Shown here: positions 10,623 through 20,796 of the stretch, piece by piece
Layout: each line of letters opens with the position of its first letter
Numbering within the stretch: position 1 is the stretch's first letter
Assembly (NCBI GenBank): GCA_949317995.1
Contig: OX439036.1
Location: 5,263,207-5,327,206, forward strand
Reading direction: 5' to 3'
DNA length: 64,000 nt
Origin: Acholoe squamosa
Lineage: Eukaryota; Annelida; Polychaeta; Phyllodocida; Polynoidae
Notes under the pieces: generated by a model
Database searches by the model: none
Told to the model about the DNA's origin: nothing
What the model saw: only the letters and a program-made list of their open reading frames with translations
Translations under genes and position numbers: made by a program

Positions 10623-10793
10623 GCCCATGATTCTTCATTACAACGGTCTGTAAACATTGAGCGGACGAGTACACTCGAGCCTCTAAGGAACTAAAGTCTT
10701 ATTACCAAGTGATTATATGATATAGGAAATTGAAACCTATTGACTGTATAAGACATTTAGTAACATTTTGCAACCTCATTTATACGAAAACAA

Positions 10794-12296
10794 ATGCCGA
10801 CGACTAGAAATACGAAACAATCTCCTCACTCGGAGCTAGCTTCCGGCAAATCAAAAACAATGGCTGCCACTTCCGCTATGAACAATAATAATATTTTGCA
10901 ACGCGAAATATCAGATTCTGATGAAGAAAAAGAAGTCTTCTTGCCTCCATTAACCTACAAATCCTCTACAAAAGACATTGTGGATAAAATAAATGAAATT
11001 GATTCACGTCTACAGGTACAGGAATCTATAGCCAAGAGAACGATCAGACTGCTAGGAGGTATGGAGATGAGATTGTTCGGGCCAAATGGATTCCCAAATG
11101 GGAAAACTGTCACTATACCAGAAATTGAGACACGTTTGGATGAACATAGTTCTTCACTATCAATGCACAGTGATAAAATTGAATCAAATACCTCAGCCAT
11201 GACAAAAACCCAATCAGAGATTGATAAACATGAGAATCAATTTGAAAGGTTCGATCTTGAAAGGAAGAGAAGAATACTTGTTCTGGAAGGAATTGATGAA
11301 GACAGACCAGGTAGTCTCCGAGACACCCTTGACCAAATTATCAATGATCTGGGGCTTGATTTCAACAACTCAGTAGCTGAGGCTATATATCGACGAGGTA
11401 AGAAGCATGTACCTACTGCACAACAGAAGCAAAACACTAACTTCAAAAAAAGGAATCGTCCTATAGTAGTTATCTTTTCTTCAGCTCACTATAAAATCCA
11501 GATGTTCTCTAATGTAAAGAGACTACAAGGAAATGCTGCATGGCGTGGACTCCACCTAGCTGATGACATAACCAAGGAAGAAAAACAAATCCAAAATAAC
11601 CTGAGATCAATCCATGCATTGGCACGTGGTAAGGGGGTGGACTGCTCTATTAGAGGAACACAAATCATCATAGAAGGTCAAGCTTACCCATACAAGGAGC
11701 TGGGAAATTTACCCCACGACCTATCCCTCCAAAATGCTAAAACTGTTCAAACCTCAGACGGTATTGCCTTCCAAAGTGAACACTCAGTATTTTCTAACCT
11801 CTACAAGTCTGAAATAAAATTCGAAGGCCACACATATGACTCTGTTGAACGAGCATACCAAGCTAAAATGTGTGTAGTGTCCAACCAAGTTCATATCCTA
11901 AGGAAGGTAAATTCTGCAGCCACACCAATTGATAGCATGTTTGCTGGACGTGCATGTAAGAAAACCAATGACTGGTACGACATAGACGAGACTGTGATGC
12001 AGAAGCTGCTGGAGATCAAGTTCAATGACCCACCACTACTACACCATCTAATCCAGACCAAGGGCAAGTACCTGTATGAAGCTACACGACATCGTACATA
12101 TGGGGCTGGATTCCATCTTGGACAGAAAAAGGACATTAATATCAGAAATGTTGCCCATAATCAATACGAATGTGCCAACAAATTGGGAGAATTTCTGATG
12201 AAGATAAGATATAGACACACAGGTGAACAACCCCTCCCAACTGCTGAGGAAATTTGTCTTCAAGATGCAGCAAACCAGCAGCAAAATAATCCCTAA
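10794..12296 (+). CDS. LINE ORF1 protein with C-terminal NADAR domain
   Basis: 500 residues. Residues 1-55 are polar and low in complexity. Residues about 56-155 are heptad-like and likely coiled coil. Residues about 158-305 resemble the RRM plus C-terminal core of L1-type ORF1p (RRILVLEG, EAIYRRGKK, RPIVVIF, ADDITKEE), which binds RNA as a chaperone. Residues about 323-473 match the NADAR/YbiA pattern in order: FSNLYKSEIKFEGHTYDS, VERAYQAKM, FAGRACKKTNDW, VMQKLLEIKF, RTYGAGFHLG, NKLGEFLMKIR. NADAR proteins act on ADP-ribose or ribosyl N-glycosidic bonds, and some remove ADP-ribose from guanine in nucleic acids. Differences from common NADAR text are R for H after the E in VER and Y for W in the TYGAG segment. 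The ATG at 10794 follows ACAA, a fair context, and precedes all domains. A role in reversing host ADP-ribosylation is an inference. Confidence 0.85.
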   Translation: MPTTRNTKQSPHSELASGKSKTMAATSAMNNNNILQREISDSDEEKEVFLPPLTYKSSTKDIVDKINEIDSRLQVQESIAKRTIRLLGGMEMRLFGPNGFPNGKTVTIPEIETRLDEHSSSLSMHSDKIESNTSAMTKTQSEIDKHENQFERFDLERKRRILVLEGIDEDRPGSLRDTLDQIINDLGLDFNNSVAEAIYRRGKKHVPTAQQKQNTNFKKRNRPIVVIFSSAHYKIQMFSNVKRLQGNAAWRGLHLADDITKEEKQIQNNLRSIHALARGKGVDCSIRGTQIIIEGQAYPYKELGNLPHDLSLQNAKTVQTSDGIAFQSEHSVFSNLYKSEIKFEGHTYDSVERAYQAKMCVVSNQVHILRKVNSAATPIDSMFAGRACKKTNDWYDIDETVMQKLLEIKFNDPPLLHHLIQTKGKYLYEATRHRTYGAGFHLGQKKDINIRNVAHNQYECANKLGEFLMKIRYRHTGEQPLPTAEEICLQDAANQQQNNP

Positions 12297-12533
12297 TAAT
12301 CTGTAAAATACTCTACCATCACCTACGAAATCCTGAGCTAAGGTCAAACAACTGTAGTAAAAGCCTACTAAGTTCAATAACCTTACCGGTATACGGGACT
12401 GCATAAAGGCAGAAGTTCCTATATTGGTTAATTATCAATCTAGGAGTGTGTTTTGGGTTAATTTTATGTAATCCATATACTGTATTAATAGAGAGAAGAT
12501 GGAAAGATTAAAGAAAACAATTCACTGTACTAC

Positions 12534-15404
12534 ATGTATTATACAAATATAAAGAAACTAGAAGACTCCAAAGGTCTACGTATTCTGCACCTAAATGCAA
12601 GAAGTATCAAAGCCAAGTATGCATCTATTTGTGCTGAAATCTACCCATCCAACCTTGAAATTTTTACGTTCTCTGAGACATGGTTCAAATGTGAAGATGA
12701 TGAATCTAACTATCAATTCTATGGATATACTAGATATAGATTAGATAGGCAAGTTCTCGATAATAAAGGAAAAATTAAAACAGGGGGGGGTATATGTATT
12801 TATGTAAAACATGGTATCAAACATGATATTCAGAAATATGAATATCTAAACAAATCTGATGGTACAATTGAAATCCAATGTATATGCTTACTTAAAGACC
12901 ACATGAAACCAATTTTATTACTTAATGTATATAGACCACCGGACGGTGACAAAAATTTATTTGTTAACGTCCTATCGGACATACTCTCGAATTTAGAAAA
13001 TACAAACACATTCGAAATTATAGCCCTAGGGGATTTCAATTTTAATATAAATGAGGATACAGATATAGTTAATAATTTATTAAATAGAATGAAACACTTT
13101 GGATTGAACCAAGAAATTAAAGATGCTACAAGGAAAAAGGCAACACTTGACTTAATATTTACAAACCTCAGACCAAATCTTATTGTATCAGGTATATGTA
13201 ACAACTATATCTCTGACCATCTCCCAATATTCTTAATAAGGAAAAAAATGAAAAATATACAAGAAAAGGTATATATAACAGGTCGTTCTTATTCAAAGCT
13301 ATCCGATGAAATCCTTTTAACTGAATTTGATAAAGTAAACTGGGACAACTTTAATAATTCAACAGATGTCAATTACTCATGGTCACTGCTCGAATCAGCC
13401 ATACGTGGCATTCTTGATAAATTTTGTCCGGTACATAAATTTCTTGTGCATAGATATAGAGACCCATGGATGTCCCAAAATGTTTATGAAATCATAAGGG
13501 AAAAAAACAGAAAACTATGGAAAGCCAGACGTTCTAATAAAGAAGAAGACTGGGAGAGCTCGAGAGTTTTTAGGAATAATGCAAATAAGGTAATAGATAA
13601 AGCTAGAAAAAATTTCTTTAAAGAACAACTTGAAAATCAAAAAAATGACCATAGAAAATTCTGGAGAGTCATTAATAATTTGATACCAGGACACCCTTAT
13701 CGTGCGAAAGATATTTCATTAATTGATCACGATAATAACAATATGCCTATTGAGAAAAAAGAAGTTCCTGCTTTTATAAATCAATATTTTGCAAATATTG
13801 GACCTACTCTTGCCAAGGATCTATATTTACCATGGAAACCCTATGATGAATATGTTGTAAACAAAATGGATCCGATTGTTACGAATTTGCAAGAGGTTAG
13901 GAAACTAGTTCATGATATTAATGTTAACAAATCCTCAGCAATTTCAGATATATCTACCAGGGTATTAAAGAAAATTTTCATTCATGCTCCAGACAAACTT
14001 GTCAAAATATTTAATCTGTCGTTTTCCACTAATACAGTACCAGATGACTGGAAACTCTCGAAGGTAACCCCAATACCTAAAGCTGGTAATGATAAATTGG
14101 TGAATAACTACCGCCCAATATCACTTTTACCCCTGCCATGTAAATTGATAGAAAAAATTGTGCACAATAGAGTGTATGGTTTCTTAGTCAAAGAAAAAAT
14201 ATTAACACCCCATCAGGGAGGATTCAGATCAGGTTTTAGTACAATAGACACACTGGCAAAATTTACAGATGATATTAAAAGAAATCTAAATGTGGGTTAC
14301 TCTACTATAGCTGCCTTTATAGACTTAAGAAAAGCTTTCGACACGGTTGATCATTCTGTATTACTAATAAAATTAAATCACTACGGTATAAGATCTGACA
14401 ATTACCATTGGTTCAAAAACTACCTTACAAACAGACACCAAATAACAATAGCAAATGGTTTAACGTCTGGAAAAAATCAAGTACTGTGTGGTGTTCCCCA
14501 GGGGTCCATTTTGGGCCCTCTATTGTTCCTGATATATGTGAATGATGTAATAAATTGTGTAAAAAATTGTAATATTAAACTGTATGCTGATGATACTGTT
14601 ATATATTCAGCGCATCGCTCATATATATCTGCAAAAATTGATCTTCAACATGATCTTGAGATGTATGAAACTTGGTGTATTCAAAACAAATTATCTATTA
14701 ATGTGACTAAAACCAAGGTAATGATTTTCTCCTCAAGTACAAAAAAACTCAATACACTAACAGCTGATATACACCTAGGTGATCAACTATTGCAAGTAGT
14801 ACCTAGCTATAAATACCTTGGTGTTACCCTAGACCCTTTACTGTATTATAATCTACATCTGGCTAACCAAATAAAGACTATTGCATACAAAACCTATAAG
14901 CTATGTCAACTAAGAAGATATCTTGATGTAAAACTAGCTTTAAGAATTTATAAAGCTACTATCCTCCCGTATATTGAATATGCTGATATCTGTTTTGCCA
15001 CCACATTTGATAAATATCTGGATCCTCTGCAATATGCACAGAACCGCTGTATAAAAATATGTCTGGGTGTGCCCCATTTGACTAACACTAACTACATACA
15101 TAATGTAACAAAAATTAACAAGATTGGTGATAGAAGACATATCCACATATTAAATTACATGTATAATAGAGCACAAGATGATAAATATAAAGACAATAGG
15201 AGAATTGTTACTCGATTACATGATGCACCCACCTTGAAGATTATAACCCCAAATGGTATGGCATATGCTAGGAGCGTAGAATACTACGGAGCCTTAATCT
15301 GGAATGCTTTACCTACTGAGAGGAGACTTGCTGTAAACTTAAAACAATTCAAAATTGAATCCAAAAAATCATTAAAGTCTCTTATCCCGTATGTAAATGC
15401 ATAG
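12534..15404 (+). CDS. LINE ORF2 protein: APE-type endonuclease and reverse transcriptase
   Basis: 956 residues. The endonuclease spans about 15-235, with LNARS (20-24), SETW with catalytic E48, NVYRPP (131-136), GDFN (D167, N169), DLIFTN (D206) and SDH (227-229). The reverse transcriptase spans about 505-770, with NNYRPISLLP (524-533), FIDLRKAFD (catalytic D597), GVPQGSILGP (653-662) and YADD (D686, D687), then SYKYLGV. The C-terminal region ends with the RSVEYYGALIWNALP block (913-927) typical of CR1/L2-group proteins. It nicks target DNA and primes reverse transcription of the LINE RNA. Length is normal for the group and no damage is visible. It lies in the same frame number as ORF1 but is separated by stops and 237 bp, so reinitiation or a separate message is needed. 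The start at 12534 is the first ATG before the endonuclease. Confidence 0.95.
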   Translation: MYYTNIKKLEDSKGLRILHLNARSIKAKYASICAEIYPSNLEIFTFSETWFKCEDDESNYQFYGYTRYRLDRQVLDNKGKIKTGGGICIYVKHGIKHDIQKYEYLNKSDGTIEIQCICLLKDHMKPILLLNVYRPPDGDKNLFVNVLSDILSNLENTNTFEIIALGDFNFNINEDTDIVNNLLNRMKHFGLNQEIKDATRKKATLDLIFTNLRPNLIVSGICNNYISDHLPIFLIRKKMKNIQEKVYITGRSYSKLSDEILLTEFDKVNWDNFNNSTDVNYSWSLLESAIRGILDKFCPVHKFLVHRYRDPWMSQNVYEIIREKNRKLWKARRSNKEEDWESSRVFRNNANKVIDKARKNFFKEQLENQKNDHRKFWRVINNLIPGHPYRAKDISLIDHDNNNMPIEKKEVPAFINQYFANIGPTLAKDLYLPWKPYDEYVVNKMDPIVTNLQEVRKLVHDINVNKSSAISDISTRVLKKIFIHAPDKLVKIFNLSFSTNTVPDDWKLSKVTPIPKAGNDKLVNNYRPISLLPLPCKLIEKIVHNRVYGFLVKEKILTPHQGGFRSGFSTIDTLAKFTDDIKRNLNVGYSTIAAFIDLRKAFDTVDHSVLLIKLNHYGIRSDNYHWFKNYLTNRHQITIANGLTSGKNQVLCGVPQGSILGPLLFLIYVNDVINCVKNCNIKLYADDTVIYSAHRSYISAKIDLQHDLEMYETWCIQNKLSINVTKTKVMIFSSSTKKLNTLTADIHLGDQLLQVVPSYKYLGVTLDPLLYYNLHLANQIKTIAYKTYKLCQLRRYLDVKLALRIYKATILPYIEYADICFATTFDKYLDPLQYAQNRCIKICLGVPHLTNTNYIHNVTKINKIGDRRHIHILNYMYNRAQDDKYKDNRRIVTRLHDAPTLKIITPNGMAYARSVEYYGALIWNALPTERRLAVNLKQFKIESKKSLKSLIPYVNA

Positions 15405-15842
15405 TATATCTTGAAAATCTAAAAAATAATATTAAGCTTGTTGTTGATTTCTTTCCTTTATTTTCAACCAGTTTCCAATGTGTGACATGGATTACTGAAT
15501 TATCTCTATGACTCCATCAATGTATATTATATTATTACTTTATTAAAATACGTGCCAAAGTTTTCGTACATATTTTGGGAAGATAGGTAGGACCAGAATT
15601 ATCAACCTAACACTGTTATAGTGGGGATGAGGTCCTCTACCTTCTGTTTGACTTATGCTATCGTCCGTAATACATGGAAACTATATGCATTTATTTAAGA
15701 AAACATTGTATATCCATGTTAAACTAGGATGTTTCAAACATATATGACATATCATCTTGTATACCTCGATCTCTGTACTGTTATTAAAACTATGCTCGAT
15801 ATGTAATAAGTCAATAAAGTAAATTCAAACCAAAAAAAAAAA

Positions 15843-16028
15843 TGGCAGAATCCTTGTCCTAAAGTTGCCAGAGATCCAGCGTCATTTTCACAGAGATTCC
15901 TTGCACATTTGTGTACCACTGTACTGCCATCTGGGTGCTTTTTGTAAATTCTACACTGGGTCACTGCCATACACCTATTGTGCTTCACTCTTCAGTTTTA
16001 ACAGGATCCCTGGTGGATTCAACAGGTT
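15843..16028. mobile_element. MITE with CACTGTCAAAA ends (copy 2), cut by the LINE
   Basis: The body matches 8398-8628 and 48362-48597 (GTTGCCAGAGATC, GCACATTTGTGTACCAC, AGGATCCCTGGTGGATTCAA). The left part is missing where the LINE tail ends, so the LINE probably landed in or beside this element. The right end is also worn. Confidence 0.65.
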
Positions 16029-16029
16029 T

Positions 16030-16510
16030 TTCCTCACAGCCTGAGAATTATTAAGTTGGAAGGAATGAGAGTTCCTAACCTTCTGAGTAAGAGACAGCAG
16101 CTTAGTCTACAGAGTAGCCACATAAACTGCTGATACCTGGGGGTTAGTAACCCATGATTTATAAATCTGCCACTACAATGTGTGAGGACAATTATATTTT
16201 GATTACTTTGATGACTTTGATCAGGCTTGGAAAACATTGACTCCCCTCCACCATACGAGGAGCGCTAAACGTTGGCCTATCCTCCAATATTTCTGGATGA
16301 ATTTCATATACCATAAGGTTAAAGGTCACCATGCATGAAAAGCTCAATCTCGGGATAAACCAGTGTTTGCATACATTTAATTTGTTATATCTATGTAAAG
16401 AAAAATATTATGACAAAATTTGTTTCTTTTCATAAATATCCCCACTTTTGTTCAGTGGTCTGACAGATGCAGCTCTTCTTTTACTTCCCAGGGAGTGTTT
16501 TCATACCCTC
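16030..16510. other. Unassigned sequence, no gene seen
   Basis: No recognised element or exon. Confidence 0.4.
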
Positions 16511-16620
16511 CCTCAAGGGGGCACCCCAGTTCCCCTGACTGACCATGGTTGCCTTCACTGATAAGGGTACTGATGATATCATCAGTACCCTTATGCACAC
16601 ACTATCCACAAGGGGGCACC
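16511..16620. repeat. 34-bp perfect palindrome between two AAGGGGGCACC repeats
   Basis: 16561-16594 is a perfect palindrome (half ATAAGGGTACTGATGAT). It is flanked by CCTCAAGGGGGCACC at 16511-16525 and CCACAAGGGGGCACC at 16606-16620. The second matches the CTCF core CCASYAGRKGGCRS at all but one position. The function is unknown. Confidence 0.6.
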
Positions 16621-16860
16621 ATTCCTGTTTTTATTTTAGGCCTTTGGACAGATTCTCATCATACTAACGGAATTAGTATTAGCTTACATGGACCCTTAAT
16701 CAGTCTATTTCAAATTCAATTCTGTTATAAAAAGTATATAGAAGGTTATTATAATGGAATTTTCCCTTGAAAAGGAACGTGCATGATATCCTACCCTTAT
16801 TGCCCAACAGTCTGATACTGGCAGACAGGCAGGGCGTAAAACATAGTACCCGTCTAACTC

Positions 16861-17085
16861 TGAAAGGGACACTAATGCAGTAATGAATCATGCCCATTGG
16901 TTGGCATGTTTCATGAATGTATGAGTTAGCCTACCCACGAGGGTTGCATTCATGCAGGGGTTGATACACTCCCAAAACGTCATCATGATACACTCATGAA
17001 GTACTGGCTTCCAGCATTCTATTGGTGCATCATGATGCTTAAACGACACTTTGCATTGTTGCATTATGAGCCCTAAAAGTGTTAA
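16861..17085. mobile_element. Cloverleaf piggyBac-like MITE, copy 4
   Basis: Diverged: the left end reads GAAAGGGACACTAATGCAG, the right end GAGCCCTAAAAGTG, then TTAA at 17082-17085. The interior keeps CATGCCCATTGGTTGGCATG, the central CCCACGAGGGTTGC and AAGTACTGGCTTCCAGCA. Confidence 0.65.
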
Positions 17086-17585
17086 AGTAGCTGAGATAAC
17101 TGATATGGAAAGCAGAGATAAAGAGGAGGCAGATATAATGATTATTCACGATCCGTTTCAAACTGTGTTGAAGGAAATGCTATTAGACGCAGCTGGGGCT
17201 TGATTTTGAGCACACTTGTGCAATATTGTCCACTACATGGTGTGGTCTGACGTAAGACAGATTCTACAAGGTGCACTTAGGAGTGCCCCTCAATGGTTTG
17301 AAATATGCGAGGCACATGAACCTGGTCACACCTTCTGATGAGGTATTGAATGAGGAAAACTATGACAATGGATTATGCAGCTTTTTAAACAGAATTATGA
17401 GCCGGGGTAGATCTAGATTCAATTCCCGTCTACCGGACTGTCTCCAGGCCTGATGAATGCGTGGTAAAGGTTTTTTTTTTATAATGAACGCTGTCATGGT
17501 GACTGAAGTGGGGCCTTGTCATTCCCACTTATAGTTGGTATTCGATTTTATGTATGGTTTAACATGTTATTAGGTATTCAAGTCT
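17086..17585. other. Unassigned sequence with one tRNA-like phrase
   Basis: GGTAGATCTAGATTCAATTC near 17405 resembles a tRNA T-arm, but no A box or cloverleaf could be built around it. Nothing else was recognised. Confidence 0.35.
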
Positions 17586-17589
17586 TTAA

Positions 17590-17785
17590 ACCCTTAAGGG
17601 TCACTAATAATGTACTGATGCAACACGCCTACAGATCGTCATGATGCATGAATTCAGGTGTTGGAAGTAGGCTAACTCACCAGGGCTACATGTATGCATC
17701 ATGAGGACTCTACAGACCTGAAACACTTCTTGATGCGCCAATTAAGGCTTTATGTCAACCAATGGGTCTGATGCAATAATGCACT
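17590..17785. mobile_element. Cloverleaf piggyBac-like MITE, copy 5
   Basis: Starts CCCTTAAGGGTCACTAATAA and carries ATGATGCATGAATTCAGG, GGGCTACATGTATGCATCAT and CAACCAATGGGTCTGATGC. Its right terminus runs into the inverted end of the 17.79-19.16 kb element. Confidence 0.65.
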
Positions 17786-19163
17786 ATAGGTCCCATCACC
17801 AAGTATAGGTAAACACCAACATGTGTGTTCAGTCAACTTCATTTCAACTTCATTTCAAAGCATTTGCAATGGACATTTTGGCAAAAACCTTCATTTTTAT
17901 GGCAAGTTTGGTCCCTGAAACCAATGAAAATTGTGGTTATTTTGATCCCAACAGGCCAATCTCTCCCGCTTTCGGAGGTCTCTAGATCACACTTGTTCTA
18001 TCGTTGCGGCTGCAAAACCACAAGTTCTCTCCCAATATGAATGTATGAGGGGTCAATTTCATGCAAAATTCCAGTGGCTTTCACCTCAGTTAAGTTTCTA
18101 AGCTGTCAGATGCATTTCAGGTTGGCTTATAGGGCCAGAAAATGCTGCCAAACAATAAGATTTTTTACAAGAATAATTCTGTAATATGAAGTTTGCAATC
18201 AAAATCTACGACTAAGATATCAAGGCAAAGCAAAAAAAAGTGTACTTTCAGTATAGTAAGTTTTCATAAAAAAAATTCTAATCAGTTTCAGATATAGAGT
18301 CAACAAAAGAAAAAAAACTGTTGTGATTTTCTGAAGGCTTGATAATGCTTCCTTTTGAATTATATTGATGCTAAGAGAGAGTCTGTAGTGGGGCAAAGAT
18401 GCTGGTGAAATTCATTATTAGCTAGGTCTAGTGGTTGATCCACAATTAGCCTCTGAAAATTGAAAAAATCACCCGTATTCCTACGCTGCCTAGGAACCGA
18501 ATCACTACCGTGTAGGCACATTCAATGGATTGGTCCTGAATGTTTAAAGCACACTCAGGGCCCACCCTAGGGTGCAGTCTAGCCCTCCTGGACCCTTTCC
18601 CGCTCACCTCCCACCCACACATCTGAGAAATCGCTTGTTTTACATAGAGCTCCTTTACGATACTTCCAAAATCCATCCTGCTCACTTACAGCTCACTTAT
18701 ATGCAACACATATCATTTACAATGCGAGGTCTCTGGTTCCCAATGGAAATCTGCCAATTTCACACATTTCAGTTGCCTCTTCAGAGGGCCATATCCTCAA
18801 AAGTAGAGACGCTAAAGCTATCAAATTGGACTCAAAAGAAGCAGAATTTATTCCTCCAACGTTTGCCCACTTGCCTTCCAAATGGTCATAATAGCTTCTC
18901 TGCATGGGGACCTAGAGTGCTGAAAGGTAGGGAAAAACTGAAGATTTCGGCAAAGTTTGGGCATGGTTTCCATGGCAACTAGTCACATGATTCTCAAAAC
19001 ATGGCCACAGGACATGTACAGTCAGAAAGCCCATGATCTTAGCTTTAAGGTAATATTTAAATCACTGCTGTATGTGGAGGGGCTGCGAAATAATCAATGA
19101 TTACTTGAAACAAACAGGGGAACTTTTAAACCTTTTACCTATACTTGGTGATGGGACCTATCG
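17786..19163. mobile_element. 1.38-kb non-autonomous DNA element with about 28-bp inverted ends
   Basis: The left end ATAGGTCCCATCACCAAGTA (continuing TAGGTAAA, 17786-17813) is exactly inverted at 19136-19163. No transposase is visible inside; the 136-codon frame at 18572-18982 has no family resemblance. TA could be the target duplication if the ends are taken from GGTCCC. It sits at the right edge of a cloverleaf MITE. Confidence 0.65.
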
Positions 19164-19432
19164 TGAGGACAATTTGAGGATTGAAGGTTCAGCTTGCAAG
19201 GGTTAAAGTGTTGCAACTTCCACTAGGAGGTATTATGTAGGCCTCTCCAAGTGTCTTAACATCACAGAATTCAAACCTCACAAATAATTCTCCTGATTAA
19301 CCAAACCTTTTAGACATCAAAAACACATACAATCAATTCAATTCAGAACCATGGTTCCTTTTCAAATACAGCTTTTGTTTCACTGCTTGCATACTCCACT
19401 CTGAAGAACCTTGTCCCTTTTAGTTAATTTAA

Positions 19433-19695
19433 CCCTTTAAGGGCTGCTGATGTAGGAGTGCATTATGCAGATTGGTTGTCATGATGCACCAATGTAGTCC
19501 TTCATTGATACATCATGCCAACCCTCTGGGAGTGTATCAAACCATAGGTCAATGTGATACATGAGTGTAGAATGGGCGAATTATTAGCATACATACATAA
19601 TGTAGATCTGGTCAGTAACTCCCCAGAGCTGCATTCATGCTTTATGCTGACGCTATGAATTGACACACTCTGTGTCATCAGAGGTGACACTATTT
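19433..19695. mobile_element. Cloverleaf piggyBac-like MITE, copy 6
   Basis: TTAA at 19429-19432 is followed by CCCTTTAAGGGCTGCTGATG. The interior has GGTTGTCATGATGCACCAAT, CATGCCAACCCTCTGGGAGT and GAGCTGCATTCATGC. The right terminus is degraded, so its end is approximate. Confidence 0.7.
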
Positions 19696-19794
19696 AACAA
19701 TATGTAATAAATATCACATTAATTAAGTGTTTCAGAATCATTAAAAGGTTTCTATATTTTTCAGTAGTCAAGAAAAGTTCAGTAGTGATACTTT

Positions 19795-19992
19795 AAGGGC
19801 CATTACTGCTTTAGTGTATAATGCCAATTGGCCACCTTGATGCAGGTACTAATTTTTTACTTAATGCCAACAGGTTGGGAGTGTATCAACCCTCGTCATG
19901 ATGCACGAATGAGTAACTCACAACTGCTTCATTGATACATCATGACAGCTGGCATAATGCATTTAAGATTTAGTGGTCCTTGTAGGGTCAGC
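19795..19992. mobile_element. Cloverleaf piggyBac-like MITE, copy 7 (diverged)
   Basis: Ends TTTAAGGGCCATTACTGC and AGTGGTCCTTGTAGGG remain inverted. The centre keeps GGTTGGGAGTGTATCAACCC and GTCATGATGCACGAATG. Confidence 0.6.
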
Positions 19993-19994
19993 AT

Positions 19995-20770
19995 TTAATA
20001 AAACCTGTTTTCTTGTTTCCCCCAAGCTGCATGATAATCCAATCGCAGCTCCTCTTAAAACATTTTCATCAAACAAAGTATTAATCTCAGTTTTCTTCAT
20101 CGCAGAAACAAAACCTCATCTTTAAGAGACAGTTTTTCTTGAGTTTCTTTTCTTACACCTTACTCATCTTGCACTGGAACTGGCCACTATTTTTCCACAA
20201 GCAAAGGAAATCTGTAATCATTTAAGAAATTAATCTTTGATTTTTAAATCAGCCTATTTGCGCAACTCAGGAGTTACCATCTTTTTTTTAATATTTTATA
20301 AGGCTCTTTGCATTTTTTGTCTCTTTCCTGATCTGATCTTAATAAAAGAAATTCTGGTAATTTTCTGGAGTAACAGTTGAGAAGTGAGACTGTGACATGC
20401 TTTCTTAGGAAATGCCATGATTAATTTATTCTATAGATTCTACCAAGGAATTCACTTTTGAATCAAATACAAAGGCAGCACATATTGAAATACAAATGTT
20501 ATACAGTGCCAAACAATAGCTAAGCGATGAATCACAATTGGCCTCCTTCATAGCAAAAAACATACTTTTCACATGCGATAGATAAATGTGAACATGTAGA
20601 AGAGTGGCTCAGGAGGATTCAATACAAAAGGCAATACAATAGGTAGTACAAGAGTTAAACAATAGGTGATTCATATGTTAAAACACTAGGGGTTACAGAC
20701 GGTCTTGCAGTAAGTAGTGTGATTAGTGATATGGGAGTAGGGAGGAAGGTTGCACTAGAAAAAAGAAAAT
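19995..20770. other. Unassigned AT-rich sequence
   Basis: AT-rich with no exon or element recognised. It may be the remains of an older LINE insertion, given the LINE tail that follows, but no ORF2 similarity is visible. Confidence 0.4.
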
Positions 20771-20796
20771 GAAGTAAATTCAAACCAAAAAAAAAA
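20771..20796 (+). mobile_element. LINE 3' tail, extremely short copy
   Basis: AAGTAAATTCAAACC followed by a run of A is identical to the last bases of the full-length LINE at 15818-15842. Upstream sequence does not match that LINE, so this is either a severely 5'-truncated insertion or a diverged relative. It directly abuts the right half of a cloverleaf MITE. Confidence 0.55.

Larger units (their letters stand above)
10520..15842 (+). mobile_element. Full-length CR1/L2-group LINE with NADAR-bearing ORF1
   Basis: Non-LTR retrotransposon of about 5.3 kb: 5' UTR (about 10520-10793, boundary not exact), ORF1 (10794-12296), a 237-bp gap, ORF2 (12534-15404), a 3' UTR with AATAAA at 15813, and an A tail at 15832-15842. 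Both ORFs are uninterrupted over 500 and 956 codons, so the copy is young or still active. The CR1/L2/Rex/Daphne placement rests on ORF2 residues (YADDT box, RS..Y.G..IWN near the C-terminus), not on a tree. The 3' flank is a MITE of the CACTGTCAAAA family; no target duplication was found, as is common in this group. Confidence 0.9.

Noticed and set aside
17405-17440. Possible tRNA gene
   Set aside because: Only a T-arm-like phrase; no A box, anticodon arm or acceptor pairing.
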